DNA of 64,000 nt from Weissella uvarum. Lineage in GTDB: Bacteria; Bacillota; Bacilli; Lactobacillales; Lactobacillaceae. Location: the NCBI RefSeq assembly GCF_016908785.1, contig NZ_JAFBEO010000007.1, positions 24,208-88,207 on the forward strand, written 5' to 3'. Below, piece by piece: positions 47,251 to 58,233 of this stretch. The notes under the pieces were generated by a model. It worked only from the letters and a program-made list of their open reading frames with translations, was not told the DNA's origin and searched no databases. A program made the position numbers and the translations under genes. How positions within the stretch are numbered: position 1 is the first letter of the stretch; every line of letters starts with the position of its first letter.

Positions 47251-48084
47251 ATGACACAAATTTTGGACTTTATTGGGAACATAAAATTAACACAAGTCAT
47301 TGATGTGCTAATTGTTTGGTGGCTAATTTACCGTTTATTTATGCTAATTCGGGGAACTAAGGCGATTACACTATTACGTGGTGTTGCCATCGTTGTGATC
47401 GTTAAATTGGTCAGTTGGTTCTTTGATTTAAGTACAATCTCTTGGTTAACCGATCAGATTATTAATTGGGGTGTGATTGCCTTAGTTGTGATTTTCCAAC
47501 CTGAAATTCGACGTGGGTTGGAACACCTTGGACGATCAGCTTTCTTTAAAAATCACAAGAATGATCAAGATGAACGGCAATTTATTAGTGATTTGGATGA
47601 AGCCATTCAATATATGTCAAAGCGTCATATTGGGGCCTTGATTTCGATTGAAATGGAAACAGGTTTAGAAGAATATATGGAAACGGGGATTAAAATTGAC
47701 GCTGAAATGAGTAGTCAGCTGTTGATTCAATCCTTTATTCCGAATACGCCTTTGCATGATGGGGCGGTGATTATTAAGGATATGCGATTAGCCGTAGCTG
47801 CTGCATATTTCCCACTTTCAGATAATCCAACGATTCCAAAGGAATTGGGAACTCGGCACCGAGCTGCTGTTGGAATTTCTGAAATTACAGATGCATTGAC
47901 AATCGTTGTATCTGAAGAGACTGGTGGCGTAACGATTACGCGAAATGCTGAATTGATGCAAGATCTTTCACGAGAAGATTACATGAAGTACTTGGAGCGT
48001 CAATTGTTGCCTAAGCCTAAAAATACTGATGAAAATATCGTTACTCGATTTTTGAATGCAGTTAAGCCTGGGAAGGAGGACTAA
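47251..48084 (+). CDS. cdaA: Diadenylate cyclase CdaA
   Basis: This 277-residue enzyme makes c-di-AMP from two ATP. It has three N-terminal membrane helices, then a DAC domain with DGA at residues 170-172 and RHR at residues 202-204. It lies in the conserved cdaA-cdaR-glmM operon. It starts eight bases after the antiporter; GAGGTAA is its ribosome binding site. Confidence 0.96.
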   Translation: MTQILDFIGNIKLTQVIDVLIVWWLIYRLFMLIRGTKAITLLRGVAIVVIVKLVSWFFDLSTISWLTDQIINWGVIALVVIFQPEIRRGLEHLGRSAFFKNHKNDQDERQFISDLDEAIQYMSKRHIGALISIEMETGLEEYMETGIKIDAEMSSQLLIQSFIPNTPLHDGAVIIKDMRLAVAAAYFPLSDNPTIPKELGTRHRAAVGISEITDALTIVVSEETGGVTITRNAELMQDLSREDYMKYLERQLLPKPKNTDENIVTRFLNAVKPGKED

Positions 48085-48087
48085 TTG

Positions 48088-49071
48088 ATGAATAATAAGT
48101 TAAGTAAATTAGGTTATTTGTTAATCAGTTTAGTCTTGGCAATCCTGTTGGCTGCATATGTTAATGAACAACACGATAGTCGTATCACGCGGAACGCACA
48201 AAACCGTTCATCGACTGAACGTAGTTTAGATGGTCGCGCGATTGGTTTAGTGCCAACAAAGAATGCCACTTTCTCAGTGCCATTGCAGTTGAGTGGCATC
48301 AATATTGACAATTATTATGTTAGTGGTGCCCCTGAAAAAGTTGATATTACTGTTTCTGGATCATCTGCTTTAGTGACCTCTGCTAAAAACACTAAGAATT
48401 TCCAAGTTTATGCTGATTTGAAGGATTTATCAGAGGGTGATCACAGAGTAAAGTTACGGGTATCCGGCATTAGTGGAGATTTAACTTATAAGTTGAACCC
48501 CAGCACAATTAATGTAAATATTGCCAAACGTGCAGTGGCGAATTATTCAGTGCAGACTAAGTTTGATCATAATGCGATTGCTGATGGTTATCATGCTGGG
48601 AAGCCGAACTCGTCCGTCGAGAATGTTGAAGTCATGGGGACGGCTGAAGCTGTGAATACAGTGCAGAGTGTGGTTGCTAATTTGCAAGTACCACGTGATA
48701 CCAAGAGTGATTTGCGTCAAGATGTGACGTTACAAGCACTAGATGCGAATGGTAAACCGGTTAATGTGAAAATTTCACCACAAGTTACAACCGTGCAATT
48801 AGCTGTTCATAGCGGTGAAGGTAGCCGTCAGGTACCAATCAAAGTTAAGCCTAAGAATGGTGATGTTAAGCAATACCGGATTAACGTGGACAACAATGAA
48901 GCCACTGTTTATGGTAAAATGAAGGATGTAGACCAGGTCAAAACGATCGATGTTCCCATTGATTTAAAGAATATCAAAAGCGAACAGGTCCTAAAAGTTA
49001 AACTAAATGCAGGTAAAAATGTCACTGTGAAACCAACGACTGTTGAAGTTCAAGTGACACCTAAGGAGTAG
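48088..49071 (+). CDS. cdaR: CdaA regulatory protein CdaR (YbbR domains)
   Basis: This 327-residue protein has one N-terminal membrane anchor ([18 protein letters not shown]) and then about four extracellular YbbR repeats, recognisable from recurring short strands such as [17 protein letters not shown] and [13 protein letters not shown]. It binds and modulates CdaA. ATG 48088 has AAGGAGG seven bases upstream. It is followed by glmM after eight bases. Confidence 0.93.
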   Translation: MNNKLSKLGYLLISLVLAILLAAYVNEQHDSRITRNAQNRSSTERSLDGRAIGLVPTKNATFSVPLQLSGINIDNYYVSGAPEKVDITVSGSSALVTSAKNTKNFQVYADLKDLSEGDHRVKLRVSGISGDLTYKLNPSTINVNIAKRAVANYSVQTKFDHNAIADGYHAGKPNSSVENVEVMGTAEAVNTVQSVVANLQVPRDTKSDLRQDVTLQALDANGKPVNVKISPQVTTVQLAVHSGEGSRQVPIKVKPKNGDVKQYRINVDNNEATVYGKMKDVDQVKTIDVPIDLKNIKSEQVLKVKLNAGKNVTVKPTTVEVQVTPKE

Positions 49072-49079
49072 AAGTAATT

Positions 49080-50438
49080 ATGGTTGATTTACATTATTTT
49101 GGAACTGATGGCGTGCGGGGCATTGCCAATAAAGAATTGACTCCCGAACTGGCTTTCCGCTTGGGACGAATGGGCGGTGCAGTTTTAACGCGTCATGCTG
49201 AAAACCGGCAAGCGCGTGTCATCGTTGGTCGTGATACACGAATCTCAGGTGAAATGCTTGAATCTGCTTTGGTAGCAGGTTTGCTATCAGTTGGGATTGA
49301 AATTTTGCGTCTTGGTGTGATTTCAACACCAGGTGTTGCTTACTTAGTGCAAGCACAAAAGGCTGATGCTGGAATTCAAATTACGGCATCACATAATCCA
49401 GCTGAAGATAACGGTATTAAGTTCTTTGGTTCAGATGGTTTTAAGTTATCAGATGAATTAGAAGGTGAAATCGAACAATTATTAGATGCACCAGTTGATG
49501 AACTGCCACGTCCAGCAGCTGAAGGGCTTGGAACGGTTTCTAACTTCCCTGAAGGTGGTGGAAAGTATCTATCATATTTGCAAAGTACAATTCCCGATGA
49601 TTTAACTGGTATGCACATTGCGATTGATGCTGCGAACGGTGCTACTTCTGGTTTGGTTACAAACTTATTTGCTGATATGGGCGCTTCATTTGACACGATG
49701 GCAACTAATCCTGATGGATTAAATATCAATGAAGGCGTTGGTTCAACGCATCCGGAAGCGATTGCTAAATTTACAGTTGAAAAGGGTGCCCAAGTTGGTT
49801 TGGCCTTTGATGGTGACGGAGACCGTTTAATTGCTGCGGATGAAAATGGAAACATTGTTGACGGAGACAAAATTATGTTTATCACGGGAAAGTATCTCGC
49901 TGATAATGGTCGTTTGAAGCAAGACACAATTGTTACGACTGTGATGTCAAATATCGGAATGTATAAAGCAATGGAAGCCAATGATATGAAGCCGGTTAAG
50001 ACAGATGTCGGTGACCGGTATGTCGTTGAAGAAATGGTTAAGTCAGGTTATAACCTAGGTGGTGAACAATCAGGACACGTTGTATTCTTGGATTGGGCGA
50101 ACACAGGAGATGGTCTATTAACAGCGCTTCAATTGCTACATGTTATGAAGGCAACTGGTAAGCCATTATCTGAATTGGCAGCTCAAATGACGAGTTACCC
50201 ACAGGTTTTGATCAATGTACAAGTTCAAGATAAGAAGGCAGCTTTAGAGAACCCAGAAATTCAAGCTATCATCAAGCAAGTTGAAGATGAAATGAATGGA
50301 AATGGACGCGTTTTGGTTCGCCCTTCTGGAACACAAGATTTGCTCCGGGTGATGGTTGAAGCACCAACTGACGAATCAGCGCAATCATTTGCACAACGGA
50401 TTGTTGATGTGGTTGAACAAACTGTTGGTGTTAATTAA
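49080..50438 (+). CDS. glmM: Phosphoglucosamine mutase
   Basis: This 452-residue enzyme converts glucosamine-6-phosphate to glucosamine-1-phosphate for UDP-GlcNAc. It has the N-terminal [11 protein letters not shown], the phosphoserine loop TASHNP (Ser104), the metal loop DGDGDR and the C-terminal [12 protein letters not shown]. It is the third gene of the cdaA operon, through which GlmM is known to interact with CdaA. AAGGAG lies near the end of cdaR. Confidence 0.96.
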   Translation: MVDLHYFGTDGVRGIANKELTPELAFRLGRMGGAVLTRHAENRQARVIVGRDTRISGEMLESALVAGLLSVGIEILRLGVISTPGVAYLVQAQKADAGIQITASHNPAEDNGIKFFGSDGFKLSDELEGEIEQLLDAPVDELPRPAAEGLGTVSNFPEGGGKYLSYLQSTIPDDLTGMHIAIDAANGATSGLVTNLFADMGASFDTMATNPDGLNINEGVGSTHPEAIAKFTVEKGAQVGLAFDGDGDRLIAADENGNIVDGDKIMFITGKYLADNGRLKQDTIVTTVMSNIGMYKAMEANDMKPVKTDVGDRYVVEEMVKSGYNLGGEQSGHVVFLDWANTGDGLLTALQLLHVMKATGKPLSELAAQMTSYPQVLINVQVQDKKAALENPEIQAIIKQVEDEMNGNGRVLVRPSGTQDLLRVMVEAPTDESAQSFAQRIVDVVEQTVGVN

Positions 50439-50462
50439 GTTGAAGTATCAAGTGTAGAAAAA

Positions 50463-50489
50463 TGAACCGGGTCTTGGCTCGGTTTTTTT
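50463..50489 (+). terminator. Terminator after glmM
   Basis: Stem AACCG-G/C-CGGTT with one mismatch, followed by seven Ts. Confidence 0.82.
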
Positions 50490-50511
50490 AATAGAGTTGT
50501 GAGGAAAAATA

Positions 50512-50829
50512 ATGTCAGTAGCAGGATATCAAACTTTAGATATCATCGAAGAAGTAACCCGCTTGGATGGTACAAAATATAAAGAAATTGGCAACTTATT
50601 GCATAACGGACAAGCTGAATATGCAGCGGATCAGGGGATGATTCAAGAAGTTCGAATTTTAAAATTGAATATTCCGCATTCAACCAATGTCCAAAAGTAT
50701 GAAAAATATGTTAACGAGAATTTTGACATCCCAGCCGAAGTCGCGATTCCAGAGTATCAAGAGTGGACACGGACGCCAGAAATGGATGCAGTGGTCCAAC
50801 AAATTTTGGTAGAAAACAAAGTCAGTTAA
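50512..50829 (+). CDS. Hypothetical protein, 105 residues
   Basis: I do not recognise this family. The protein is soluble and acidic, starting MSVAGYQTLDIIEEVTRLDG and containing QKYEKYVNENFDIPAEVAIPEYQEW. There is no membrane helix or signal. GTGAGGAAAA is a fair ribosome binding site, and codon use matches neighbours. It sits alone between the glmM terminator and the pyr promoter, and could be read from glmM read-through. Confidence 0.6.
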   Translation: MSVAGYQTLDIIEEVTRLDGTKYKEIGNLLHNGQAEYAADQGMIQEVRILKLNIPHSTNVQKYEKYVNENFDIPAEVAIPEYQEWTRTPEMDAVVQQILVENKVS

Positions 50830-50878
50830 TTAAGTGTTTAGTAAAATGTTTTACTAATTAAAATTAAACCGTTAAATG

Positions 50879-50907
50879 TTTACTAGAAGTAAAAATAGTG
50901 TTATATT
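50879..50907 (+). promoter_or_regulatory. pyr operon promoter
   Basis: TTTACT 50879-50884, 17-base spacer, TATATT 50902-50907. Confidence 0.75.
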
Positions 50908-50931
50908 AATTTAAGCGATGAAATACCTTTT

Positions 50932-51045
50932 AAAGATAGTCCAGAGAGACTAGTAAGGGTTTGGTTTTGAAATTAATCGATGTTTACGTATGTAAAATTT
51001 GACGATTAACAAAGGCCGGAAACCTTACGTTTCCGGCCTTTTTAT
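50932..51045 (+). promoter_or_regulatory. PyrR-controlled attenuator of the pyr operon
   Basis: The PyrR-binding loop is at 50938-50960 (AGTCCAGAGAGACTAGTAAG and following GGT), the known anti-antiterminator core. A terminator with arms AAAGGCCGGAAA and TTTCCGGCCTTT and a T-run lies at 51011-51045. GTAAGG at the end of the PyrR loop can pair with CCTTAC in the terminator loop, giving the antiterminator. With UMP, PyrR would bind and favour termination. Confidence 0.9.
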
Positions 51046-51124
51046 TTTGGCCAAATCAAGAACGGTAAGATCAAGCATGCCTAAAGGATTGTCGTTAAAT
51101 TAACTAGATTGGTGGAAATATCAA

Positions 51125-52423
51125 ATGGCAAGTTTAAAAATTAAGAATGCCCGAGTTATTCAACATGATAATGAACTTACACAGACGGATGTTGTTATCC
51201 GTGATGGCAAAATTACTGAAATGGCACCTAAGTTAATGGTTAAAACTGATCGGGTAATTGATGCGCACGGTCAACTATTGATGCCAGGTTTAATTGATGT
51301 GCATGTGCATTTTCGTGAACCAGGTTTCGAATATAAAGAGACCATTGCAACAGGATCAAAGGCGGCGGCGCGCGGTGGCTTTACAACGGTTTTAGCGATG
51401 CCAAACTTAAATCCAGTGCCAAGTACGGTTGAAGCCTTTAAGCAAGTCCAAGCGCTTAATCAAGCGAATGGTGTAATTAATGTTGAACAATATGCAGCAA
51501 TTTCAGATGGCCTAACTTCTGAGACGGTTGACGACATGCAGGCTCTTGCCCAAGCCGGAGCCATTGCTTTTACAAATGATGGTAAGGGTGTGCAAAGTGC
51601 GAAAACAATGCGTGATGCTATGGCTGCTGCCAAAGAAGTTAATCGTCCATTAGTAGCGCATGTGGAAGATGAAAGTTTGGTTGATGGTGGTGTCATGAAC
51701 TTGGGGGCGCGGTCAGCAGAATTAGAATTACCAGGGATGGACCCATTAGGTGAATCTGCACAATTGGCACGTGATTTGGTTATCGCCAAGGCAACGGGCG
51801 TGCATTATCATGTTGCGCATATTTCAACCAAAGAATCAGTCGAATTGGTACGTATTGCAAAACAACAAGGGGTAGATGTGACAGCCGAAGTATCACCACA
51901 TCACTTGTTGTTAGATGAAAATGATATCGACGGAGATAACGCATTATTTAAGATGAATCCACCTCTTCGGACATCTGAAGATCGAACAGCGGTTGTAGCA
52001 GGTTTGCTAGATGGGACGTTGGATATGGTTGCAACTGACCATGCCCCACATGCCGTAGAAGAAAAGGAACGTTCATTTGTGGGGGCGGCCTTTGGGATTA
52101 CAGGAATCGAAACAAGCTTCCAATTACTTTATACCCATTTGGTACGTTCGGGCATTGCCACAGTTGAGCAATTGGAACAATGGATGGTTAAAAATCCAGC
52201 ACAGGCCTTTAATTTGGACGCGCCGACAGCTGTTGCGGTCGGACAAAAAGCCGATTTGGCTTTGTTTGATATTGACCATGCTCATACCATTACTGCCGAC
52301 GAATTTGTTTCAAAGGGAGTAAATTCACCATTTATTGGTGCCACAATTTACGGACAAACAAGTATGACGCTTATGGATGGTGAAATTGTATATACAGCTG
52401 CACCATCAGTCGTTAATGAATAA
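51125..52423 (+). CDS. pyrC: Dihydroorotase
   Basis: This 432-residue zinc amidohydrolase closes carbamoyl-aspartate to dihydroorotate. It has LIDVHVHFREPGFEYKET with the metal histidines, the MPNLNPVP loop, HVAHIST, and the C-terminal aspartate in TDHAPHA. It is the first gene after the PyrR attenuator. pyrB, the previous pathway step, is not in this operon. The ribosome binding site GGTGG is modest. Confidence 0.95.
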   Translation: MASLKIKNARVIQHDNELTQTDVVIRDGKITEMAPKLMVKTDRVIDAHGQLLMPGLIDVHVHFREPGFEYKETIATGSKAAARGGFTTVLAMPNLNPVPSTVEAFKQVQALNQANGVINVEQYAAISDGLTSETVDDMQALAQAGAIAFTNDGKGVQSAKTMRDAMAAAKEVNRPLVAHVEDESLVDGGVMNLGARSAELELPGMDPLGESAQLARDLVIAKATGVHYHVAHISTKESVELVRIAKQQGVDVTAEVSPHHLLLDENDIDGDNALFKMNPPLRTSEDRTAVVAGLLDGTLDMVATDHAPHAVEEKERSFVGAAFGITGIETSFQLLYTHLVRSGIATVEQLEQWMVKNPAQAFNLDAPTAVAVGQKADLALFDIDHAHTITADEFVSKGVNSPFIGATIYGQTSMTLMDGEIVYTAAPSVVNE

Positions 52424-52437
52424 TCAAAGGAGCACAC

Positions 52438-53520
52438 ATGAAACGCTATCTAGTTCTTGAAAATGGATCTGTTTATACCGGGGAGGGTTTTGGTTCAACA
52501 AAGCCAGTTACCGGAGAATTAGTTTTTAATACGGGAATGACTGGTTATCAAGAGTCAATTACCGATTTGTCATATCATGGTCAAATTTTGACTTTCACTT
52601 ATCCACTAGTGGGTAACTATGGTATCAACCGTGATGATTTTGAATCATTTAAGCCCGCTGCTACAGCGATTGTGACGCATGAAATTGCACGACGTCCTTC
52701 AAACTGGCGTTCACAAATGTCAATTGCTGAGTGGGCTGAACGTAATGATTTGCCAGGAATTACTGGTGTTGATACACGCGCATTGACTAAAGAACTACGT
52801 GATTATGGTGTCTTGAAAGCAACATTGGTCGATGAGGTGACAGAAGATACTGTTGCCAATCTGAAGGCACAGACATTATCAAGTAACCAAGTAGCTGAAG
52901 TTGGTAGTAAAAATATGTACGTTAACCCAACCGATGGTGTCACAATTGCGATGATTGATTTTGGTTTGAAAAATTCAATTTTGCGTGCCTTGGCTCGTCG
53001 TAATGCGAATGTAATGGTGTTCCCAGCTACAGTCGACGCAAAAACAATTCTTGATGCTGCACCAGATGGCGTTTTACTTTCAAATGGGCCTGGTGATCCA
53101 GAGTCAGTTGAAGGGATTCAAGAAGTCATTCGTGAGTTAGAGGAACAATTGCCATTGATGGGAATTTGCTTGGGACATCAATTGTTTGCACTTGCTAATG
53201 GTGCTAAGACCAAGAAGATGAAGTTCGGACATCGTGGTTTTAACCATGCAGTTAAGGACTTGCAAACTGGAAAAACGAATTTCACATCCCAAAATCATGG
53301 TTACATGGTGGATGGTGATTCAATTCCAGGCACTGACTTAGAAATTACGCAATATGAAATTAATGATGAATCAGTTGAAGGCTTGCGTTTGAAGAATCAT
53401 CAAGCCTTCTCAGTTCAGTACCATCCAGATGCCGCGCCAGGTCCTCATGATGCTGAGTATTTGTTTGATGAATTTCTAGCCATGGCAGCTAAGCACAAGG
53501 AGGAACAGACACATGCCTAA
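52438..53520 (+). CDS. carA: Carbamoyl-phosphate synthase small subunit
   Basis: This 360-residue glutamine amidotransferase has the CPSase small-chain N-terminal domain ([12 protein letters not shown]) and a class I GATase with Cys244 in GICLGHQ and a later His and Glu. It supplies ammonia to CarB. AAAGGAG precedes the ATG, and its end overlaps carB by eight bases, indicating coupling. Confidence 0.95.
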   Translation: MKRYLVLENGSVYTGEGFGSTKPVTGELVFNTGMTGYQESITDLSYHGQILTFTYPLVGNYGINRDDFESFKPAATAIVTHEIARRPSNWRSQMSIAEWAERNDLPGITGVDTRALTKELRDYGVLKATLVDEVTEDTVANLKAQTLSSNQVAEVGSKNMYVNPTDGVTIAMIDFGLKNSILRALARRNANVMVFPATVDAKTILDAAPDGVLLSNGPGDPESVEGIQEVIRELEEQLPLMGICLGHQLFALANGAKTKKMKFGHRGFNHAVKDLQTGKTNFTSQNHGYMVDGDSIPGTDLEITQYEINDESVEGLRLKNHQAFSVQYHPDAAPGPHDAEYLFDEFLAMAAKHKEEQTHA

Positions 53521-56500
53521 ACGCCAAGATATTAATAAGATTTTAGTAATTGGTTCTGGTCCAATTGTGATTGGACAAGCTGCCGAATTTGACTATTCAG
53601 GAACGCAAGCCGCAATGTCTTTGAAAGAAGAAGGTTATGAGGTTGTATTGGTGAATTCAAACCCAGCCACGATCATGACTGACAAGGAAATTGCTGATGA
53701 AGTTTATATCGAACCTTTGACATTAGAATTTTTGGAACGTATTTTGCGTAAGGAACGTCCTGATGCAATCGTGCCAACTTTGGGTGGGCAAACTGGTTTG
53801 AATATGGCTAAAGAGTTGTCTGAATCTGGTATTTTAGATGAATTAAACATTGAACTATTAGGGACGAAACTTTCAGCCATTGAAGAAGCGGAAGATCGTG
53901 AAGAATTCAAGGCGTTGATGGATCGTTTGGATGAACCGGTTCCAGAGTCAACGATTGCCACAACGGTCGATGAAGCGGTTGCTTTTGCCGATGAGCATGG
54001 ATATCCAGTGATTGTACGCCCAGCTTACACACTTGGTGGAACTGGTGGTGGAATTGCCAATAATTATAATGAATTGGTTGAAATTGCTGAAAATGGGTTA
54101 GAACTTTCACCTGTAACTCAAGTTTTGATTGAACGTTCTATTGCTGGATTTAAAGAAATTGAATTTGAAGTTATGCGTGATGCTGATGATAATGCTTTGA
54201 TTGTTGCTTCAATGGAAAATTTTGATCCCGTTGGTATCCACACTGGAGACTCAATCGTTGTCGCACCAGTGCAAACATTGTCGGATCGTGAATACCAAAT
54301 GATGCGTGATGCAGCTTTGAAGATTATTCGGGCCTTAAACATCGAAGGTGGCGTTAATATCCAAATGGCTTTGGACCCAGCGTCATACAAGTATTACATC
54401 ATTGAAGTGAACCCACGTGTTTCACGTTCTTCAGCCTTAGCTTCTAAGGCCACGGGTTATCCAATTGCTAAGATGGCTGCAAAGATTGCAGTTGGCTTGA
54501 CTTTAGATGAAATTACTAATCCGGTTACCGGAACCACAATGGCTGAATTTGAGCCTGCATTGGATTATGTGATTGTAAAAATTCCACGTTGGCCATTTGA
54601 TAAGTTTGTTTCAGCGGATCGTCGCTTGGGAACCCAAATGAAGGCAACTGGTGAAGTCATGGCAATTGGGCGAAATATCGAAGAAGCAATGAATAAAGCG
54701 GTTCGCTCTCTTGAAATTGGGGTTACTGGTTTAAATGATATGCGTTTTGAAGGTACAACTGATGCTGATTTGTTAGATGCATTAATGCCTGCTCGTGATG
54801 ACCGTCTCTTCATGATAGCTGAGTTGTTACGTCGTGGTGTGTCTCCTGAGACAATTCATGATCGAACAAAGATTGACTTGTTCTTCTTAGATAAGCTATT
54901 GCACATCATTGAAATTGAACAAGCCCTCCAAGCAAATGTTGGCGAAGTTGATACCTTAGAATTAGCTAAGCGCAATGGCTTTGCTGATAAAACGATTGCC
55001 GAAATCTGGGGTAAGACAGAGCATGAAGTGACAGAGTATCGTCAACAACATGGTTTGTATCCAGTTTATAAGATGGTTGATACAGTTGCTGCTGAATTCG
55101 AATCACAAACACCATATTTCTATTCAACTTATGAACAAGTGAATGAATCAGAAAAATCTGATCGTGAGAGTGTGTTAGTGCTTGGTTCTGGTCCAATCCG
55201 GATTGGTCAAGGGGTTGAATTTGACTATGCGACTGTTCACGCAGTTAAGGCCATTCAACAAGCTGGCTATGAAGCGATTATTATGAATTCAAATCCTGAG
55301 ACAGTTTCAACTGATTTCTCAGTTTCTGACAAGCTTTATTTTGAACCACTAACCTTAGAAGATGTGATGAACGTAATCGATTTGGAACAACCAATGGGCG
55401 TTGTTGTGCAATTTGGTGGACAAACAGCAATCAATTTAGCAGCACCGCTTGCACAACATGGCGTAAAAATCTTAGGAACTAGTGTTGAAGATTTGGATCG
55501 AGCAGAAGATCGTGAAGAATTTGACCAAGTGATTAAGCAATTGCAATTACCACAACCAGTTGGTAAAACAGCGACGACAGTGCAGGGGGCAATTAATGCC
55601 GCTGAAGAAATTGGGTATCCAGTGCTAGTTCGTCCATCATACGTTTTAGGTGGTCGTGCGATGGAAATTGTTGCTAATTCAGATGAATTAGTTGATTACA
55701 TGGGACGTGCGGTACAAGTTTCAAATGATCATCCGGTTTTGATTGACTCATACCTAGTGGGACAAGAAGCTGAAGTTGATGTGCTTTCAGATGGTGAGAC
55801 GGTAGTTATTCCTGGAATTATGGAACATATTGAACGCGCTGGTGTGCACTCAGGAGATTCAATGTCAGTTTATCCATCACAATCTTTGAGCCAAAAGGTT
55901 AAAGATGAAATGGCAGAGGCCTCAATTGCATTGGCCAAGGCCTTAAACACAGTTGGTCTAATGAATGTCCAATTTGTTATTCATGAAAACAAAGCCTATG
56001 TGATTGAAGTGAACCCTCGGGCATCACGAACAGTGCCATTTATTTCAAAGGTTACTGATTTGAAGTTAGCCCAATTGGCAACACGAGTGATGTTAGGCGA
56101 AAAGTTGGCCGATATGGGATTTGAAACTGGTGTGGTACCAGAGACAAAGGGTGTTCATGTTAAAGCTCCAATTTTCTCATTCACGAAACTCCCAATGGTT
56201 GATTCATTGCTTGGACCAGAAATGAAATCAACTGGCGAAGTCATGGGATCAGATACAACGTATGAAAAGGCTTTGTATAAGGCCTTTGAAGCCGCTAATA
56301 TCAAAATTCCAGAATTTGGTAAAGTACTCTTCACAGTTGCTGACAACGATAAGACCGAAGCACTCGGCCTTGCTAAGCGTTTTGATCAACTAGGCTTTAT
56401 GTTGGTTACAACTGCTGGAACTGGAAAGTTCTTTGCTGACAACGGATTGCGTGTGGAAGTGCTTGATAAGATTTCAGAATCGGATAATAATGCAGTGACA

Positions 56501-56689
56501 GCACTGCGCGATGGACGATTGCAATTAGCAATTAACACAACGCAAGCTGACGAAGTTGCCGAAAATGATGGTCGTAAGATTCGAAATGCGGCAATTGAAA
56601 ATGCTGTACCTTTGTTTACGAATTTGGATACTGTGGCAGCATTGTTGCGTGTGCTTGAAGCACGTTCGTTCGATGTTGAAGCCATGTAA
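53513..56689 (+). CDS. carB: Carbamoyl-phosphate synthase large subunit
   Basis: This 1058-residue protein has two homologous ATP-grasp halves (starts [19 protein letters not shown] and, at about residue 560, [19 protein letters not shown]). Each has glycine-rich ATP loops and metal-binding ends with EVNPR. A C-terminal MGS-like allosteric domain is present from about residue 930. It makes carbamoyl-phosphate for pyrimidines and possibly arginine. It is followed by a short G+C-rich hairpin before pyrF. Confidence 0.96.
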   Translation: MPKRQDINKILVIGSGPIVIGQAAEFDYSGTQAAMSLKEEGYEVVLVNSNPATIMTDKEIADEVYIEPLTLEFLERILRKERPDAIVPTLGGQTGLNMAKELSESGILDELNIELLGTKLSAIEEAEDREEFKALMDRLDEPVPESTIATTVDEAVAFADEHGYPVIVRPAYTLGGTGGGIANNYNELVEIAENGLELSPVTQVLIERSIAGFKEIEFEVMRDADDNALIVASMENFDPVGIHTGDSIVVAPVQTLSDREYQMMRDAALKIIRALNIEGGVNIQMALDPASYKYYIIEVNPRVSRSSALASKATGYPIAKMAAKIAVGLTLDEITNPVTGTTMAEFEPALDYVIVKIPRWPFDKFVSADRRLGTQMKATGEVMAIGRNIEEAMNKAVRSLEIGVTGLNDMRFEGTTDADLLDALMPARDDRLFMIAELLRRGVSPETIHDRTKIDLFFLDKLLHIIEIEQALQANVGEVDTLELAKRNGFADKTIAEIWGKTEHEVTEYRQQHGLYPVYKMVDTVAAEFESQTPYFYSTYEQVNESEKSDRESVLVLGSGPIRIGQGVEFDYATVHAVKAIQQAGYEAIIMNSNPETVSTDFSVSDKLYFEPLTLEDVMNVIDLEQPMGVVVQFGGQTAINLAAPLAQHGVKILGTSVEDLDRAEDREEFDQVIKQLQLPQPVGKTATTVQGAINAAEEIGYPVLVRPSYVLGGRAMEIVANSDELVDYMGRAVQVSNDHPVLIDSYLVGQEAEVDVLSDGETVVIPGIMEHIERAGVHSGDSMSVYPSQSLSQKVKDEMAEASIALAKALNTVGLMNVQFVIHENKAYVIEVNPRASRTVPFISKVTDLKLAQLATRVMLGEKLADMGFETGVVPETKGVHVKAPIFSFTKLPMVDSLLGPEMKSTGEVMGSDTTYEKALYKAFEAANIKIPEFGKVLFTVADNDKTEALGLAKRFDQLGFMLVTTAGTGKFFADNGLRVEVLDKISESDNNAVTALRDGRLQLAINTTQADEVAENDGRKIRNAAIENAVPLFTNLDTVAALLRVLEARSFDVEAM

Positions 56690-56695
56690 AAATAA

Positions 56696-56711
56696 GCCGG
56701 CCTGGGCCGGC
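56696..56711 (+). repeat. G+C-rich perfect hairpin between carB and pyrF
   Basis: GCCGGCC, two bases, GGCCGGC. There is no T-run, so it is unlikely to terminate; it may protect or mark processed ends of the pyr mRNA. It resembles the hairpin after efp. Confidence 0.6.
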
Positions 56712-56742
56712 ATACATAATGAAAAAGAATGGAGAGATTTAA

Positions 56743-57459
56743 ATGCAAACTGTATTTATTGCCCTTGATTTTACGGATAAGCAACGCGCATGGGACTTTT
56801 TAGAACAGTTTCCTGCTGAAGAACGTCCAGCTGTGAAAATTGGGATGGAGTTATTCTACCGAGAAGGTCCAGAATTCGTGAAAGCCGTGAAAGATGCCGG
56901 CTTTACAGTCTTCTTGGACTTAAAACTTTACGATATTCCAAATACGGTTGAACATGCTGTCGCTAATTTAGCTCGTCTTGATTTAGATTATTTGACAGTG
57001 CATACTGCTGGTGGGGTTGAAATGATGCAAGCAGCGGTACGTGGAGCTGAACAAGGCGCACAAGCAGTTGGGGCCACAGCGCCAAAACTATTGGGAATTA
57101 CGCAGTTGACATCATTCTCAGAAGCGACGATGCAAGCGACTCAGTTGGTTCAGGCGACCATGGCCGAGTCAGTGACACATCTTGCAAAATTGGCAGATGA
57201 AGCTGGTTTGGCAGGAACCATCTCATCTGCATTCGAATCAGAAATGATTCATAACGCAACCCGCGATGGATTTCTTTCAATTACCCCAGGGATACGCTTG
57301 CAAGGGGATGCAGTCGGTGATCAAAGTCGTGTCGTGACACCGGCGCGAGCACGACAAATGACAGCCGATGGGATTGTGGTCGGACGATCAATTACGCAAG
57401 CAGCGGAGCCAGTGCAAGCTTACCGCCAAGTTGTTCAAGAATTTACACAAGGAGCTTAA
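56743..57459 (+). CDS. pyrF: Orotidine 5'-phosphate decarboxylase
   Basis: This 238-residue TIM barrel removes the carboxyl group of OMP to make UMP. The catalytic Asp59-Lys61-Asp64 set is in FLDLKLYDIPNT. LTVHTAGGVEMMQAA and the C-terminal TPGIRL with GIVVGRSIT bind the phosphate. GGAGAG is upstream. pyrE follows with its start one base after the pyrF stop. Confidence 0.95.
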   Translation: MQTVFIALDFTDKQRAWDFLEQFPAEERPAVKIGMELFYREGPEFVKAVKDAGFTVFLDLKLYDIPNTVEHAVANLARLDLDYLTVHTAGGVEMMQAAVRGAEQGAQAVGATAPKLLGITQLTSFSEATMQATQLVQATMAESVTHLAKLADEAGLAGTISSAFESEMIHNATRDGFLSITPGIRLQGDAVGDQSRVVTPARARQMTADGIVVGRSITQAAEPVQAYRQVVQEFTQGA

Positions 57460-57460
57460 G

Positions 57461-58105
57461 ATGACAGATTATAAAAAAGAAGTAGCCCAAGCATTACTTG
57501 ATATTCAAGCTGTGAAGTTGCAACCAAATGAGCCTTTTACATGGGCGTCTGGTTTGAAGAGTCCCATTTATACTGATAATCGTAAGACGATTAGTTTTCC
57601 CAAGGTGCGTCGCTTAATTGCATCAGGCTTGGCTGATTTAATTCGTGAAAAATATCCAGATGCAACCGTCATTGGTGGGGTAGCTACCGCAGGGATTCCA
57701 CATGCAGCACTTGTTGCTGAAATGCTTGATTTACCAATGATTTATGTGCGTTCAAAGCCTAAGGATCATGGAGCTGGAAAGCAAATCGAAGGTGCTTTAA
57801 AGCCGGAAGACAAAGTCGTCTTGATTGATGATTTGATTTCGACTGGGGGTTCTGTGCTAGGTGCCGTTGATGCAGTTCGGCGAGAAGGTAGCACTGTCTT
57901 AGGGGTGTTAGCAATTTTCTCTTATGAATTGCCAGACGCTGATAAGAACTTTGCAGCAGCCAATACACCTTTTGAGTCGTTGACCAATTATTCAGCTTTG
58001 TTAGAAGTCGAAAAAGCAGCTGGTGCTATGAGCGAAGCAGAATTGAAGGCATTAGCAGACTGGCGCTTGGATCCCAAACAATGGAGTCAACAACACCAAG
58101 CATAA
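57461..58105 (+). CDS. pyrE: Orotate phosphoribosyltransferase
   Basis: This 214-residue enzyme joins orotate to PRPP, giving OMP for PyrF. The PRPP motif VVLIDDLISTGGS spans residues 119-131, and the flexible loop carries RSKPKDHGAGKQIEG. ATG 57461 follows GGAG. The longer in-frame extension back into pyrF is rejected. It is the last gene of the pyr operon, with a terminator after it. pyrD is not present in the window. Confidence 0.95.
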   Translation: MTDYKKEVAQALLDIQAVKLQPNEPFTWASGLKSPIYTDNRKTISFPKVRRLIASGLADLIREKYPDATVIGGVATAGIPHAALVAEMLDLPMIYVRSKPKDHGAGKQIEGALKPEDKVVLIDDLISTGGSVLGAVDAVRREGSTVLGVLAIFSYELPDADKNFAAANTPFESLTNYSALLEVEKAAGAMSEAELKALADWRLDPKQWSQQHQA

Positions 58106-58111
58106 TCGGAT

Positions 58112-58147
58112 TAGGCGATAGACCTTTGGGCTAGCGCCTTTTTTATT
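58112..58147 (+). terminator. Terminator after pyrE
   Basis: Stem AGGCG-TAG/CTA-CGCCT followed by six Ts. Confidence 0.85.
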
Positions 58148-58189
58148 TGTCGCCTTTTTTTGAGAAGTCTATACGTTTTTAAAAATTAC

Positions 58190-58198
58190 TGTTAAAAT
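58190..58198 (+). promoter_or_regulatory. Extended -10 promoter of the lafA operon
   Basis: TGTTAAAAT at 58190-58198; the -35 (TATACG, 17 bases away) is weak. Confidence 0.5.
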
Positions 58199-58233
58199 AG
58201 AACAACTAATGAATTTTATGAAAGGTGATTTGT

